From Nanobdellota archaeon (GTDB lineage Archaea > Nanobdellota > Nanobdellia > Pacearchaeales > GW2011-AR1): 6,197 nt of DNA. Both the position numbers and the translations under genes were made by a program. Numbering within the stretch: the first letter of the stretch is position 1; each line of letters begins with the position of its first letter. The stretch is from positions 1-6,197 of the forward strand of contig JAHJMH010000084.1 of assembly GCA_018821425.1 (NCBI GenBank), given 5' to 3'. The notes below the pieces were generated by a model, which saw only the letters and a program-made list of their open reading frames with translations, did not search any database and was not told the origin of the DNA. Of the stretch, positions 1-5,294 are shown one piece after another.

Positions 1-116
1 GCATAAACTCCAACACCAAGAACTACCACAGCAAATAATGTAATCAAAGTATAAAGCCATCGATTAGTCATATTAATCTGAAGCCTTCCAAAACCAAAAC
101 TTTTTTTCGTAACCAT
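1..116 (-). CDS. N-terminus of a secreted or membrane-anchored protein (partial)
   Basis: Only the first 38 codons are present; the gene runs off the left edge. The peptide starts MVTKKSFGFGRLQ and carries basic residues (K4, K5, R11, R19) ahead of a hydrophobic stretch at about residues 20-37, ending GVGVYA. That is the layout of a Sec signal peptide or an N-terminal membrane anchor. The ATG at 116 is preferred because GAGG lies 3 nt before it on the minus strand (plus 120-123) and a TATA box lies about 40 nt upstream, giving a short leader. An internal ATG at 71 (residue 16, MTNRW) would give a more compact signal peptide and is the alternative start. The mature domain is outside the window, so no function can be given. 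Confidence 0.6.
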   Translation of the reverse strand, partial: MVTKKSFGFGRLQINMTNRWLYTLITLFAVVVLGVGVY

Positions 117-119
117 TTT

Positions 120-123
120 CCTC
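120..123 (-). promoter_or_regulatory. Shine-Dalgarno-like GAGG for the partial left-edge gene
   Basis: On the minus strand the sequence reads AAGAGGAAA directly before the ATG at 116. It is the only tidy Shine-Dalgarno-like motif found ahead of a gene here, and its spacing of 3 nt is short. It supports the start at 116 over the internal ATG at 71. Confidence 0.4.
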
Positions 124-151
124 TTTTAATATCAAAGAATAGAACAAAGAG

Positions 152-164
152 TATTTAAATATTT
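152..164 (-). promoter_or_regulatory. TATA box for the partial left-edge gene
   Basis: The minus strand reads AAATATTTAAATA, a near-perfect archaeal TATA element. Its core centre is about 40 nt upstream of the ATG at 116, so transcription would start about 14 nt before the gene. That leaves just enough leader for the GAGG motif. Confidence 0.6.
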
Positions 165-431
165 TTATTGTAAAAAATTTGTATGACCCATAGACATCTG
201 TCGCCCTTCGTTCTCTCTTAAATCCCTTTCAAAAAACTGAACTTGACTCGCCTTCGGCTCGCAGATTAAAAAATAAAATAACATGGTAAAATCACTCAAA
301 GTTTGTATTAATTGAAGTTGCCGTCGAGGCTTTGGTTAACATTTTTTATTTGAGCGAAGCGAACTAATTTTAGGTTATCTATTGACATACGTTGGTTAGA
401 CGCACATTGTTGTAAATTTCCAATTGAAAAA

Positions 432-950
432 TTATTTTCTCAGAGGATATGCCTCGTCAAGAATTTCAATATAACTTTCTAAAAGTCTGTCCTCAAAAAC
501 ATTTAATGTCTCCAACAAAGGTAATCTATAGCAAGGTAATTTTCCTTCAGAAATATTAAACGAGGGTAATCTTCCCGTCCTTAAAAGATAACTTAAATCA
601 AGAACTTTTAATCCAAGCTCTCTCGCCAACGGCGGAGTATCTATCAACCCTTCAAAAAGCACTTCCTCAATATCTCTCTTTATACCGCTTGCACCATTAA
701 ACAAAAATCGGGTTATTCCAGTATGTTCTATTCTTCTTTCTCCTCCAGTATCCAAATGAGAAGGTAAAGAGTTCTTTTGTATCAAGGTTCTTATTTTTCT
801 TTCGCAACATCCAATAAGTCTCGCAGTCTCCCATATTGAATAGGTAACACTTTTTGGAGGAATCACCAAATCATTATATCTAGTTCTAAGAAGAATAGCA
901 GCATCCCGAACTCCCTGATGAATCGAATCCAATTTAAGAGGTCTTCCCAT
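432..950 (-). CDS. DNA-binding protein with two tandem MerR/excisionase-like helix-turn-helix modules
   Basis: This 172-residue protein has two similar helix-turn-helix modules of the MerR/excisionase (HTH_17-like) type. The first spans about residues 36-83 (SIWETARLIG then LPSHL) and the second about 102-150 (TPPLARELG then LPSFN). Laid on each other with a constant 66-residue offset and no gaps, they share A43/A109, R44/R110, G47/G113, L56/L122, L62-P63-S64/L128-P129-S130 and G70/G136, so they look like an internal duplication. The N-terminus MGRPLKL is basic and AT-hook-like. The gene starts 24 nt after the cyclophilin-like gene, with no TATA box or clear ribosome-binding site in the gap, so co-transcription is likely. 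It is probably a transcription regulator or DNA-architecture factor; its targets are unknown. The HTH assignment rests on sequence pattern only. Confidence 0.75.
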   Translation of the reverse strand: MGRPLKLDSIHQGVRDAAILLRTRYNDLVIPPKSVTYSIWETARLIGCCERKIRTLIQKNSLPSHLDTGGERRIEHTGITRFLFNGASGIKRDIEEVLFEGLIDTPPLARELGLKVLDLSYLLRTGRLPSFNISEGKLPCYRLPLLETLNVFEDRLLESYIEILDEAYPLRK

Positions 951-974
951 AAACTTTAGCAGAAAATTTCCTTT

Positions 975-1346
975 TTAAGGATTGTTCCTCTCAAGAACAA
1001 TAGAATCTCCATCCTTAACTTCCTTGAATAAATCCATTCTATCAACTCTCCCAAGAAATGTCACATCAGAGATTGCCATCGGTTTTTCACTCGTCGATGC
1101 AGGCGTCTTTCCAAAGAAAATGCAAAATGCATTCCCGCCGGGCCAATAAGCGATATCGCCGACTTCCATCTCTTGCTTCGTCGGCTCTTCCAAATTCGTA
1201 ACAACAGGAATTTCAAAATAAATTTCTTCACCCCAAACATTTGCGCGACCCTCAATCGGCAAATTTTCAAAAATCATCTTAGAAGTTTTCGTATCATTAA
1301 GTTCTGCAATCACTTCTCCCTGACTTGTTTTTATTTTCAGTTTCAT
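975..1346 (-). CDS. Cyclophilin-like fold protein, TM1367 family (PF04126-like)
   Basis: This 123-residue protein matches the small cyclophilin-like family typified by Thermotoga maritima TM1367. The diagnostic segments are WGEEIYFEIPV at residues 38-48, then GDIAYWPGG (63-71) and FCIFFGKTP (74-82). The length is typical for the family. Family members have the beta-barrel fold of peptidyl-prolyl isomerases, but as far as I know isomerase activity is unproven and the biological role is not established. The protein has no signal peptide, so it should be cytosolic. It is the first gene of a probable two-gene unit with the helix-turn-helix gene, which starts 24 nt downstream. The start at 1346 gives the full first beta strand (MKLKIKTSQGEV). 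No Shine-Dalgarno motif is visible; an AT box about 34 nt upstream suggests a very short leader. Confidence 0.85.
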   Translation of the reverse strand: MKLKIKTSQGEVIAELNDTKTSKMIFENLPIEGRANVWGEEIYFEIPVVTNLEEPTKQEMEVGDIAYWPGGNAFCIFFGKTPASTSEKPMAISDVTFLGRVDRMDLFKEVKDGDSIVLERNNP

Positions 1347-1375
1347 TTTGGAATCGAACTTAGAACAGAAAAAAG

Positions 1376-1383
1376 AATTTTTA
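1376..1383 (-). promoter_or_regulatory. Possible TATA box for the cyclophilin-like/HTH operon
   Basis: The minus strand reads GATAAAAATTC with the core at these positions, centred about 34 nt before the ATG at 1346. The predicted leader is about 8 nt. The match to the archaeal consensus is weaker than for the other promoters in the window. Confidence 0.35.
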
Positions 1384-1448
1384 TCATGATGAATCCAAAA
1401 ATAGTAATTACAATTATCTTGATTATGTCCACAATGATATCAAAAGGG

Positions 1449-1769
1449 TCATTTCTTTTCGCCATTTTCCACAAATTTTTTTAGAGAGATTAAGTCGCTC
1501 TTTATACCTACTAAATCTTCGGCTCTTTTAAGATTTTTGGCCATTTCTGAAAGTCGCTCGCCAAAACAATCCAAGTCCGATTCTACCTCCCCAATTCGCT
1601 TATGGATTACAAGAACTATTGCAATTATAGCAACAACTCCAAACAAGAGATAATCTGTTGTAGATAATTCTTGAGGGCTATACAGCTTACTGCCAAAGAG
1701 AAGAGTTAATAATAAAGTTCCTACAATTCCCAGTAAGATAATAACAAAATCTCTAGAAGAGATATTCAT
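1449..1769 (-). CDS. Small membrane protein: two transmembrane helices plus C-terminal coiled coil
   Basis: I do not recognise this 106-residue protein. It has two hydrophobic helices, about residues 8-25 (FVIILLGIVGTLL) and 39-56 (DYLLFGVVAIIAIVLVI), joined by a short polar loop. A charged amphipathic segment at about 57-102 follows, with heptad-like spacing of L, M, V and I, probably a cytosolic coiled coil. Such an architecture suits a membrane-anchored scaffold or oligomeric small protein, but nothing in it indicates an enzyme. It lies 39 nt downstream of metG in the same direction, yet has its own TATA box whose spacing predicts a leaderless mRNA from this ATG. A functional tie to metG is therefore not needed. 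The 102-bp gap after it (1347-1448) holds no gene. Confidence 0.7.
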   Translation of the reverse strand: MNISSRDFVIILLGIVGTLLLTLLFGSKLYSPQELSTTDYLLFGVVAIIAIVLVIHKRIGEVESDLDCFGERLSEMAKNLKRAEDLVGIKSDLISLKKFVENGEKK

Positions 1770-1789
1770 AAGAAAAATACAAAAGGATG

Positions 1790-1797
1790 TTTAATAA
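1790..1797 (-). promoter_or_regulatory. TATA box for the two-helix membrane protein
   Basis: The minus strand reads TTATTAAA, centred 24.5 nt before the A of the ATG at 1769. That spacing predicts transcription starting at or next to the start codon (leaderless). A T-rich stretch between box and ATG (minus TTTTGTATTTTTCTT) may also terminate metG transcripts. Confidence 0.5.
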
Positions 1798-1808
1798 GAA
1801 TTTATATT

Positions 1809-3275
1809 CTAAGAATCAATCTTCTCAAACAATATCTCTGATTTTTTTATCTCTCCAACTTTCAAAGGTTTTTTTATTTCGTCAAACTTCCCCTCACCAA
1901 CTTTGAATCCGAGATTCTCTGCAATTTTTTCAGATGTCGATGGAATAAATGGCCAAAGCAAAATCGCAATCGCCTTGATTGAATCCAAAAGTTCGTAAAG
2001 AATTTTTTTATCTTTCGTCTCCCACGGCTTTTTGTTTTGAACATACTCGTTGCACACATCAATGAAAGCAAAAATCTCGTTAAGGACTTTGTCAAACTCG
2101 TAATTGTCAAAAAGTTTTTCTATCTCTTTCAATTTAAGTTTTTTCAAAAGTTTGTTCTCACATTTTTCAACACCAGTCTTCTCTGCCAAACCAGCAACTC
2201 TGCTTACAAGATTTCCAAGCTTGTTCGCGAGCTCATTATTATGCCTATCTTTCAAAGCTTGTTCTGAAAAATCGCCGTCGTCACCAAATGGCGTCGCGCG
2301 CAACAGAGCATACCTCAAACTATCCGCAGAATATTGCTTAAGTAAATCAAGAGGAGCAATAACATTTCCTAACGACTTGCTCATCTTTCTTCCACCAACA
2401 GTCAAAAAGCCGTGAACAATAATTCCTTTAGGAAGCGGCAACCCTGCTGAAAGCAACATCCCGGGCCAAATCCCCGCATGGAATCTAAGCATATCTTTTC
2501 CCACAACATGAACATCCGCCGGCCAGTACTTTTCATATTTCTTATCTGGAAATCCAATACCTGTAAGGTAATTAGTTAGCGCATCGCACCAAACATACAT
2601 CACTTGATTCTCATCCCCTGGAACAGGAATCCCCCAAGGCAAATGTGTTTTATCTCTCGAGAAACTAACATCCGTTAATCCGTCTTTAATCAAACTCAAA
2701 AAATCATTCTTCCATTTCTTCGGCCGAATCTTCAATTCATCTTTATCAATAGCTTTCTTTATCTTATCAGAATACTTCGAAAGTTTGAAAAAATAATTCT
2801 CTTCGGAAATACTCTGAATCTCAAGGTTCGGATGATTCGGACACTTTCCATCTTCAAGCTCTTTCTCAGTGATGAACCTCTCACAGCCAGAACAATACGC
2901 ACCAGTATATTTCTTCTTATAGATGTCATCGCTTTTCTCAAGTCGCTTCCACATTTCAACAACGCCAGGCCAATGGACTTTCTTATCCGTAGTTCTTATA
3001 AAAAAATCGTTTGAAATATTCAGCTCGCTAGTCAGCTTTTTAAAATACTCTGAATTTTTATCCACAAACTTCTGAGGCTCCAGATTTTGTTTTTTCGCAG
3101 TCTGATAATTCTTGGTTCCATGTTCATCAGTTCCAGTCAAAAAGAAAGTGTCTTTCCCTAAAAGCCTCTGCCATCGCGCAATAACGTCCGCTTGAATAAT
3201 TTCCAGAGCAAAGCCTATATGTGGTGGCGCGTTCGCATACGGAATTGTTGTCGTAACATAAAACTTTTTTTTCAT
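1809..3275 (-). CDS. metG: Methionyl-tRNA synthetase, short bacterial-type form
   Basis: This class I enzyme charges tRNA-Met with methionine in the cytosol. The 488-residue protein is full length for the short form. In order, it shows PYANAPPHIGF with the HIGH motif as HIGF (residues 19-22), FFLTGTDEHG (44-53), one zinc knuckle with C128, C131, C145 and H148 (CSGC...CPNH), and KMSKS at 297-301. The helical anticodon-binding domain follows, with N355 and R359 (LGNLVSR) and W418 (NKKPW), the residues that read the CAU anticodon in the E. coli enzyme. There is no C-terminal tRNA-binding OB-fold domain. The single knuckle and segments such as TGTDEHG-TK, VMYVWCDALTNYLT and FGDDGDFS are bacterial in style, unlike the usual longer archaeal enzyme with two knuckles. 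The start at 3275 is supported by a TATA box 25.5 nt upstream. Function is very likely; lineage of the gene is inferred. Confidence 0.97.
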   Translation of the reverse strand: MKKKFYVTTTIPYANAPPHIGFALEIIQADVIARWQRLLGKDTFFLTGTDEHGTKNYQTAKKQNLEPQKFVDKNSEYFKKLTSELNISNDFFIRTTDKKVHWPGVVEMWKRLEKSDDIYKKKYTGAYCSGCERFITEKELEDGKCPNHPNLEIQSISEENYFFKLSKYSDKIKKAIDKDELKIRPKKWKNDFLSLIKDGLTDVSFSRDKTHLPWGIPVPGDENQVMYVWCDALTNYLTGIGFPDKKYEKYWPADVHVVGKDMLRFHAGIWPGMLLSAGLPLPKGIIVHGFLTVGGRKMSKSLGNVIAPLDLLKQYSADSLRYALLRATPFGDDGDFSEQALKDRHNNELANKLGNLVSRVAGLAEKTGVEKCENKLLKKLKLKEIEKLFDNYEFDKVLNEIFAFIDVCNEYVQNKKPWETKDKKILYELLDSIKAIAILLWPFIPSTSEKIAENLGFKVGEGKFDEIKKPLKVGEIKKSEILFEKIDS

Positions 3276-3296
3276 AAGAAACCAAAAAGAAAAGAA

Positions 3297-3304
3297 TATA
3301 AAAA
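3297..3304. promoter_or_regulatory. Shared TATA-like element between metG and tRNA-Gly
   Basis: The plus strand reads TATAAAAA and the minus strand TTTTTATA. In the minus direction the centre lies 25.5 nt from the metG ATG, predicting a leaderless mRNA. In the plus direction it lies 31.5 nt before the tRNA-Gly 5' end, predicting a leader of about 5-6 nt, similar to the tRNA-Ile promoter. A purine-rich GAAAAGAA, plausible as a BRE, precedes it on the plus strand. No other good TATA box is seen in the 56-bp gap. Confidence 0.5.
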
Positions 3305-3331
3305 CTTAACCAATTCTAATTTTATCTCACC

Positions 3332-3402
3332 GCACCAGTGGTTTAGTGGTAGAACTCAAGATTCCCAATCTTGTAATCCGGGTTCGATTCCCGGCTGGTG
3401 CA
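3332..3402 (+). tRNA. tRNA-Gly (anticodon CCC)
   Basis: All four arms fold. The acceptor stem GCACCAG (3332-3338) pairs with CTGGTGC (3395-3401), with discriminator A3402. The D arm is GTTT/GAAC with G3348-G3349 in the loop. The anticodon stem CAAGA/TCTTG encloses TTCCCAA, giving anticodon CCC at 3364-3366, which reads GGG codons. The T arm is CCGGG/CCCGG with loop TTCGATT. The 3' CCA is not encoded, as is common in archaea, and no intron is present. The gene is divergent from metG. Confidence 0.97.
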
Positions 3403-3407
3403 TTCTA

Positions 3408-3420
3408 CTCAATCTTTGAG
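3408..3420 (+). terminator. Small hairpin after tRNA-Gly, possible end or processing signal
   Basis: CTCAA and TTGAG form a 5-bp stem with a TCT loop, starting 6 nt after the tRNA. No T run follows, so it is a weak terminator candidate and could instead be part of the tRNA trailer. Confidence 0.2.
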
Positions 3421-3444
3421 CGAGCGGGAATAAATCGGTTTAAA

Positions 3445-3456
3445 CTATTCGAATAG
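3445..3456. repeat. 12-bp perfect palindrome upstream of the orphan gene
   Basis: CTATTCGAATAG is a perfect palindrome lying 18 nt upstream of the AT box of the next gene, where an activator could bind. Its inner part ATTCGAATA recurs over the last codons of that gene at 3771-3779. Whether it is an operator is unknown. Confidence 0.3.
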
Positions 3457-3474
3457 AAAATGGTGCATTACAAT

Positions 3475-3488
3475 AAAATATTTATACT
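3475..3488 (+). promoter_or_regulatory. TATA box for the 92-residue orphan gene
   Basis: The plus strand reads AAAATATTTATACT. If the core is TTTATACT (3481-3488) its centre is 23.5 nt before the ATG at 3508; if it is AAATATTT the ATG at 3502 fits at 22.5 nt. Either way the box lies inside the longer reading frame that could begin at 3460, which argues against that upstream ATG. Confidence 0.5.
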
Positions 3489-3501
3489 TGAACATTCTAA
3501 A

Positions 3502-3780
3502 ATGGCTATGACTACAATAGATGAAGAAATAGATCAGATGGTTAAAGAGTGTCCAATTCTTTTAGATGAAGATTTTCAGAGACAGCATCCTGGAATTATA
3601 GAAGTTGCAGGATTTTTAGATGTAGTAGCTAAAGAAGAAAGAAGGGACATAGGAAGCTATAAACTCTTTGACGATCTTGGAATTGAAACTATTGGGGAAT
3701 ATCTTGCCCTTATTAGCTCTGGCAATTTGAAAGCAAGAAAAGTTTATGAAAAGGTTAGAGACATTTGCAGATTCGAATAA
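3502..3780 (+). CDS. Small acidic protein of unknown function
   Basis: I do not recognise this protein (92 residues from 3502). It is soluble and helix-rich, with an acidic N-terminal half (TIDEEIDQM, LLDEDFQ) and a more basic end (LKARKVYEKVRD). There is no signal peptide, membrane helix or cysteine pair. The segment DDLGIETIGEYLAL followed by a basic helix loosely recalls helix-hairpin-helix/SAM-like folds, but this is only an impression. The frame is open back to an ATG at 3460; that start would place the TATA box inside the gene, so 3502, or 3508 (MTTIDEE, giving 90 residues), is preferred. The gene sits alone between tRNA-Gly and the MFS gene with its own promoter. Its codon pattern and clean open frame make it look real. 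Confidence 0.6.
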   Translation: MAMTTIDEEIDQMVKECPILLDEDFQRQHPGIIEVAGFLDVVAKEERRDIGSYKLFDDLGIETIGEYLALISSGNLKARKVYEKVRDICRFE

Positions 3781-3805
3781 CTTGATTCTCAAAGAATAAG
3801 ACAAA

Positions 3806-3813
3806 TTTATTAA
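3806..3813 (+). promoter_or_regulatory. TATA-like box upstream of the MFS gene
   Basis: TTTATTAA predicts a transcription start near 3834. The MFS mRNA would then have a leader of about 18 nt to the TTG at 3852 or 48 nt to the ATG at 3882, which is longer than for most genes in this window. Confidence 0.4.
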
Positions 3814-3850
3814 TACAAATTTCTTCTTAAAGAAAAAGAGTTCACTCGCG

Positions 3851-3871
3851 TTTGAATTCTTTTAATTCAAA
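3851..3871 (+). promoter_or_regulatory. Inverted repeat in the MFS 5' leader
   Basis: TTTGAATT (3851-3858) and AATTCAAA (3864-3871) form an 8-bp stem with a 5-nt loop CTTTT, ending 10 nt before the ATG at 3882. It covers the alternative TTG start at 3852. It could act as RNA structure near the start or as a DNA operator; AT-only stems of this size also arise by chance. Confidence 0.3.
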
Positions 3872-3881
3872 AAGAGATGAA

Positions 3882-5255
3882 ATGAATCCAAGAAGAATAG
3901 AAGCTCTTAAGCACAGAGCTCGACGACTTAGCATCAGGGAAGGAATTTTCGCGACGGCCAGAGGTTCGTTTGGAGACTATTATATTTCTCCTTTCGCGAT
4001 AGCAATAAACGCAAGCAGCTCTCTCATCGCTATGTTCAGTGCAATCTCAGGACTTCTCGGTCCTCTGACGCAACTTTTCAGTTCACGGTTAATAGGAAAA
4101 TATTCAAGGAAAAGCGTAATTCTAAAATCGGTTTTTCTAGAATCATTAATTTGGCTTCCGATGATTTTAGTCGCATTTCTTTTCCAGAAAGGAATTATAA
4201 CCAGCAGTCTTCCGTTCATCCTGTTCGCAATTTTTTCGGTTTACATAATCCTCGCAAATGTAGGAGCCCCGGCATGGTTCTCGTGGATGGGCGACATCGT
4301 CGATAAAAACAAAAGAGGGCAGTGGTTCTCGCAAAGGAATCTCATAACCGGATTTGTATCAATAATCCTCGCGATAGCGGCTTCGTTCTTCCTCGATGCT
4401 TTCAAAAGCAGGAACATAACTCTTTTCGGATTTATAATTCTGTTCTTCCTCGCGTTCCTCGCAAGAATTGAATCATGGAGGATACTCAAAAAACAATACG
4501 AACCAAAAATAAAAATAAAGAAGGGCGATTACTTCAGCTTCTGGAGTTTCGTCAAAAAAGCGCCTCAAACAAACTTCGGAAAGTTCACAATATTTCGCGC
4601 CGTGCTTTCCTTCGCGGGCTCCATCTCCGCACCGTTACTTGCAGTATACCTTCTTAGAAATCTCGGCTTCGGTTACAAAACTTACATGATTGTCATAATG
4701 GCCGGAACAGTATTCTCACTAATCGTCCTCGAACTCTGGGGAAAAATCGCAGACAGATATGGAAATTATTTTGTACTTAAAATAACTGCAATACCAATCG
4801 CATTTATTCCTGTTCTTTGGATTCTTTCCCCTTCACCAATCTATCTCCTAACAGTTCCTTCAATAATTGGCGGAGTAGCGTGGGCAGGCTTCGGCCTCTC
4901 TTCCGGAAATTTCATCTATGACAACGTGCGCCAGCAAAAAAGAGGTCTCGCAATTTCATACTACAATATGCTCAACGGCATAGGAACTTTCTTCGGTGCA
5001 GGACTCAGCGCAATATTAATCAGAATAATAAAACCAGGGATGCTTAAACCAATAATTGTAATCTTCATAATAGGAACTCTCGCCAGGCTACTTGCCGTAC
5101 TCTGGGGCGTTTTCAAAATAAAAGAAACAAGGAATGTAAAAAAAATCCGCAACGGAAAGGCCTTCAATCACCTCCTCTTAAAAGAAATGAAACCTACAAT
5201 TCTTGAAGAATTTCATCAGATAAGTTCAATAAGAGAACGAGTATTTGAAAAGTAA
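3882..5255 (+). CDS. Major facilitator superfamily (MFS) transporter, substrate unknown
   Basis: This is a 457-residue secondary transporter of the inner membrane. About twelve hydrophobic helices can be placed at roughly residues 21-44, 47-68, 80-100, 107-129, 153-172, 180-198, 235-257, 265-286, 298-316, 320-340, 358-380 and 388-410. MFS motif A is recognisable after helix 8 (GKIADRYGNYFVLK, 287-300) and, degenerate, after helix 2 (SRLIGKYSRKSV, 68-79). Both halves carry an RG motif between helices: KRGQWFSQRN (144-153) and KRGLAISYYN (353-362), fitting the two-fold repeat of MFS. A basic N-terminus and a 47-residue cytosolic tail flank the core. The frame stays open to a TTG at 3852 (467 residues), but that codon lies in an inverted repeat, so the ATG is preferred. 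Neighbours give no hint of the substrate; drug or metabolite export is one guess. Confidence 0.88.
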   Translation: MNPRRIEALKHRARRLSIREGIFATARGSFGDYYISPFAIAINASSSLIAMFSAISGLLGPLTQLFSSRLIGKYSRKSVILKSVFLESLIWLPMILVAFLFQKGIITSSLPFILFAIFSVYIILANVGAPAWFSWMGDIVDKNKRGQWFSQRNLITGFVSIILAIAASFFLDAFKSRNITLFGFIILFFLAFLARIESWRILKKQYEPKIKIKKGDYFSFWSFVKKAPQTNFGKFTIFRAVLSFAGSISAPLLAVYLLRNLGFGYKTYMIVIMAGTVFSLIVLELWGKIADRYGNYFVLKITAIPIAFIPVLWILSPSPIYLLTVPSIIGGVAWAGFGLSSGNFIYDNVRQQKRGLAISYYNMLNGIGTFFGAGLSAILIRIIKPGMLKPIIVIFIIGTLARLLAVLWGVFKIKETRNVKKIRNGKAFNHLLLKEMKPTILEEFHQISSIRERVFEK

Positions 5256-5267
5256 CACACAAAGATA

Positions 5268-5275
5268 TTTAAATA
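5268..5275 (+). promoter_or_regulatory. TATA box for the zinc-ribbon/Hsp20-like gene
   Basis: TTTAAATA is a perfect archaeal TATA core, centred 23.5 nt before the ATG at 5295, so the mRNA should be leaderless. It lies in the 39-nt gap after the MFS gene and shows that the two genes need not be co-transcribed. Confidence 0.7.
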
Positions 5276-5294
5276 AAACCCTCCTTTTTCAATA

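Larger units (their letters stand above)
117..431. other. 315-bp intergenic region without a convincing gene
   Basis: Apart from the TATA box at its left end, this stretch holds no well-supported gene. It contains two GC-rich patches in AT-rich sequence: TCGCCTTCGGCTC at 248-260 and GAGCGAAGCGA at 352-362. They can pair as 11 base pairs with two single-base bulges. Two short open frames exist: a 39-codon ATG frame on the minus strand (165-284), and a plus-strand frame at 290-372 of about 26 codons without a start. Both could be chance or remnants of decayed genes. The minus-strand operon ending at 432 should terminate here, but only a short T run (TTTTTC on the minus strand, about 426-431) is visible. 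Confidence 0.5.

Noticed and set aside
334..401. GTTAGAC at 395-401 matches the integron attC core GTTRRRY, with GGTTAAC at 334-340 as a possible partner; an integron cassette site was considered.
   Set aside because: The partner breaks RYYYAAC at its second base, no inner L-box pairing is found, and neither strand gives a complete attC fold. An attC covariance search (for example HattCI) would settle it.
1384..1394. ATGATGA resembling a C box of an archaeal C/D box RNA.
   Set aside because: No CTGA D box follows at a suitable distance and no C'/D' pair is present.
1386..1484. A 32-codon hydrophobic plus-strand frame starting MMNPKIVITI.
   Set aside because: It has no TATA box at the expected distance, overlaps the 3' end of the minus-strand membrane-protein gene, and its hydrophobic content follows from T-rich sequence.
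2037..2415. Long plus-strand open frames across the metG region.
   Set aside because: They lie inside a strongly supported minus-strand metG and have cysteine/serine/phenylalanine-rich compositions typical of antisense shadow frames.
3460..3501. Upstream in-frame ATG that would lengthen the orphan protein by 14 residues.
   Set aside because: The TATA box at 3475-3488 would then lie within the coding region; starts at 3502 or 3508 fit the promoter spacing seen elsewhere in the window.
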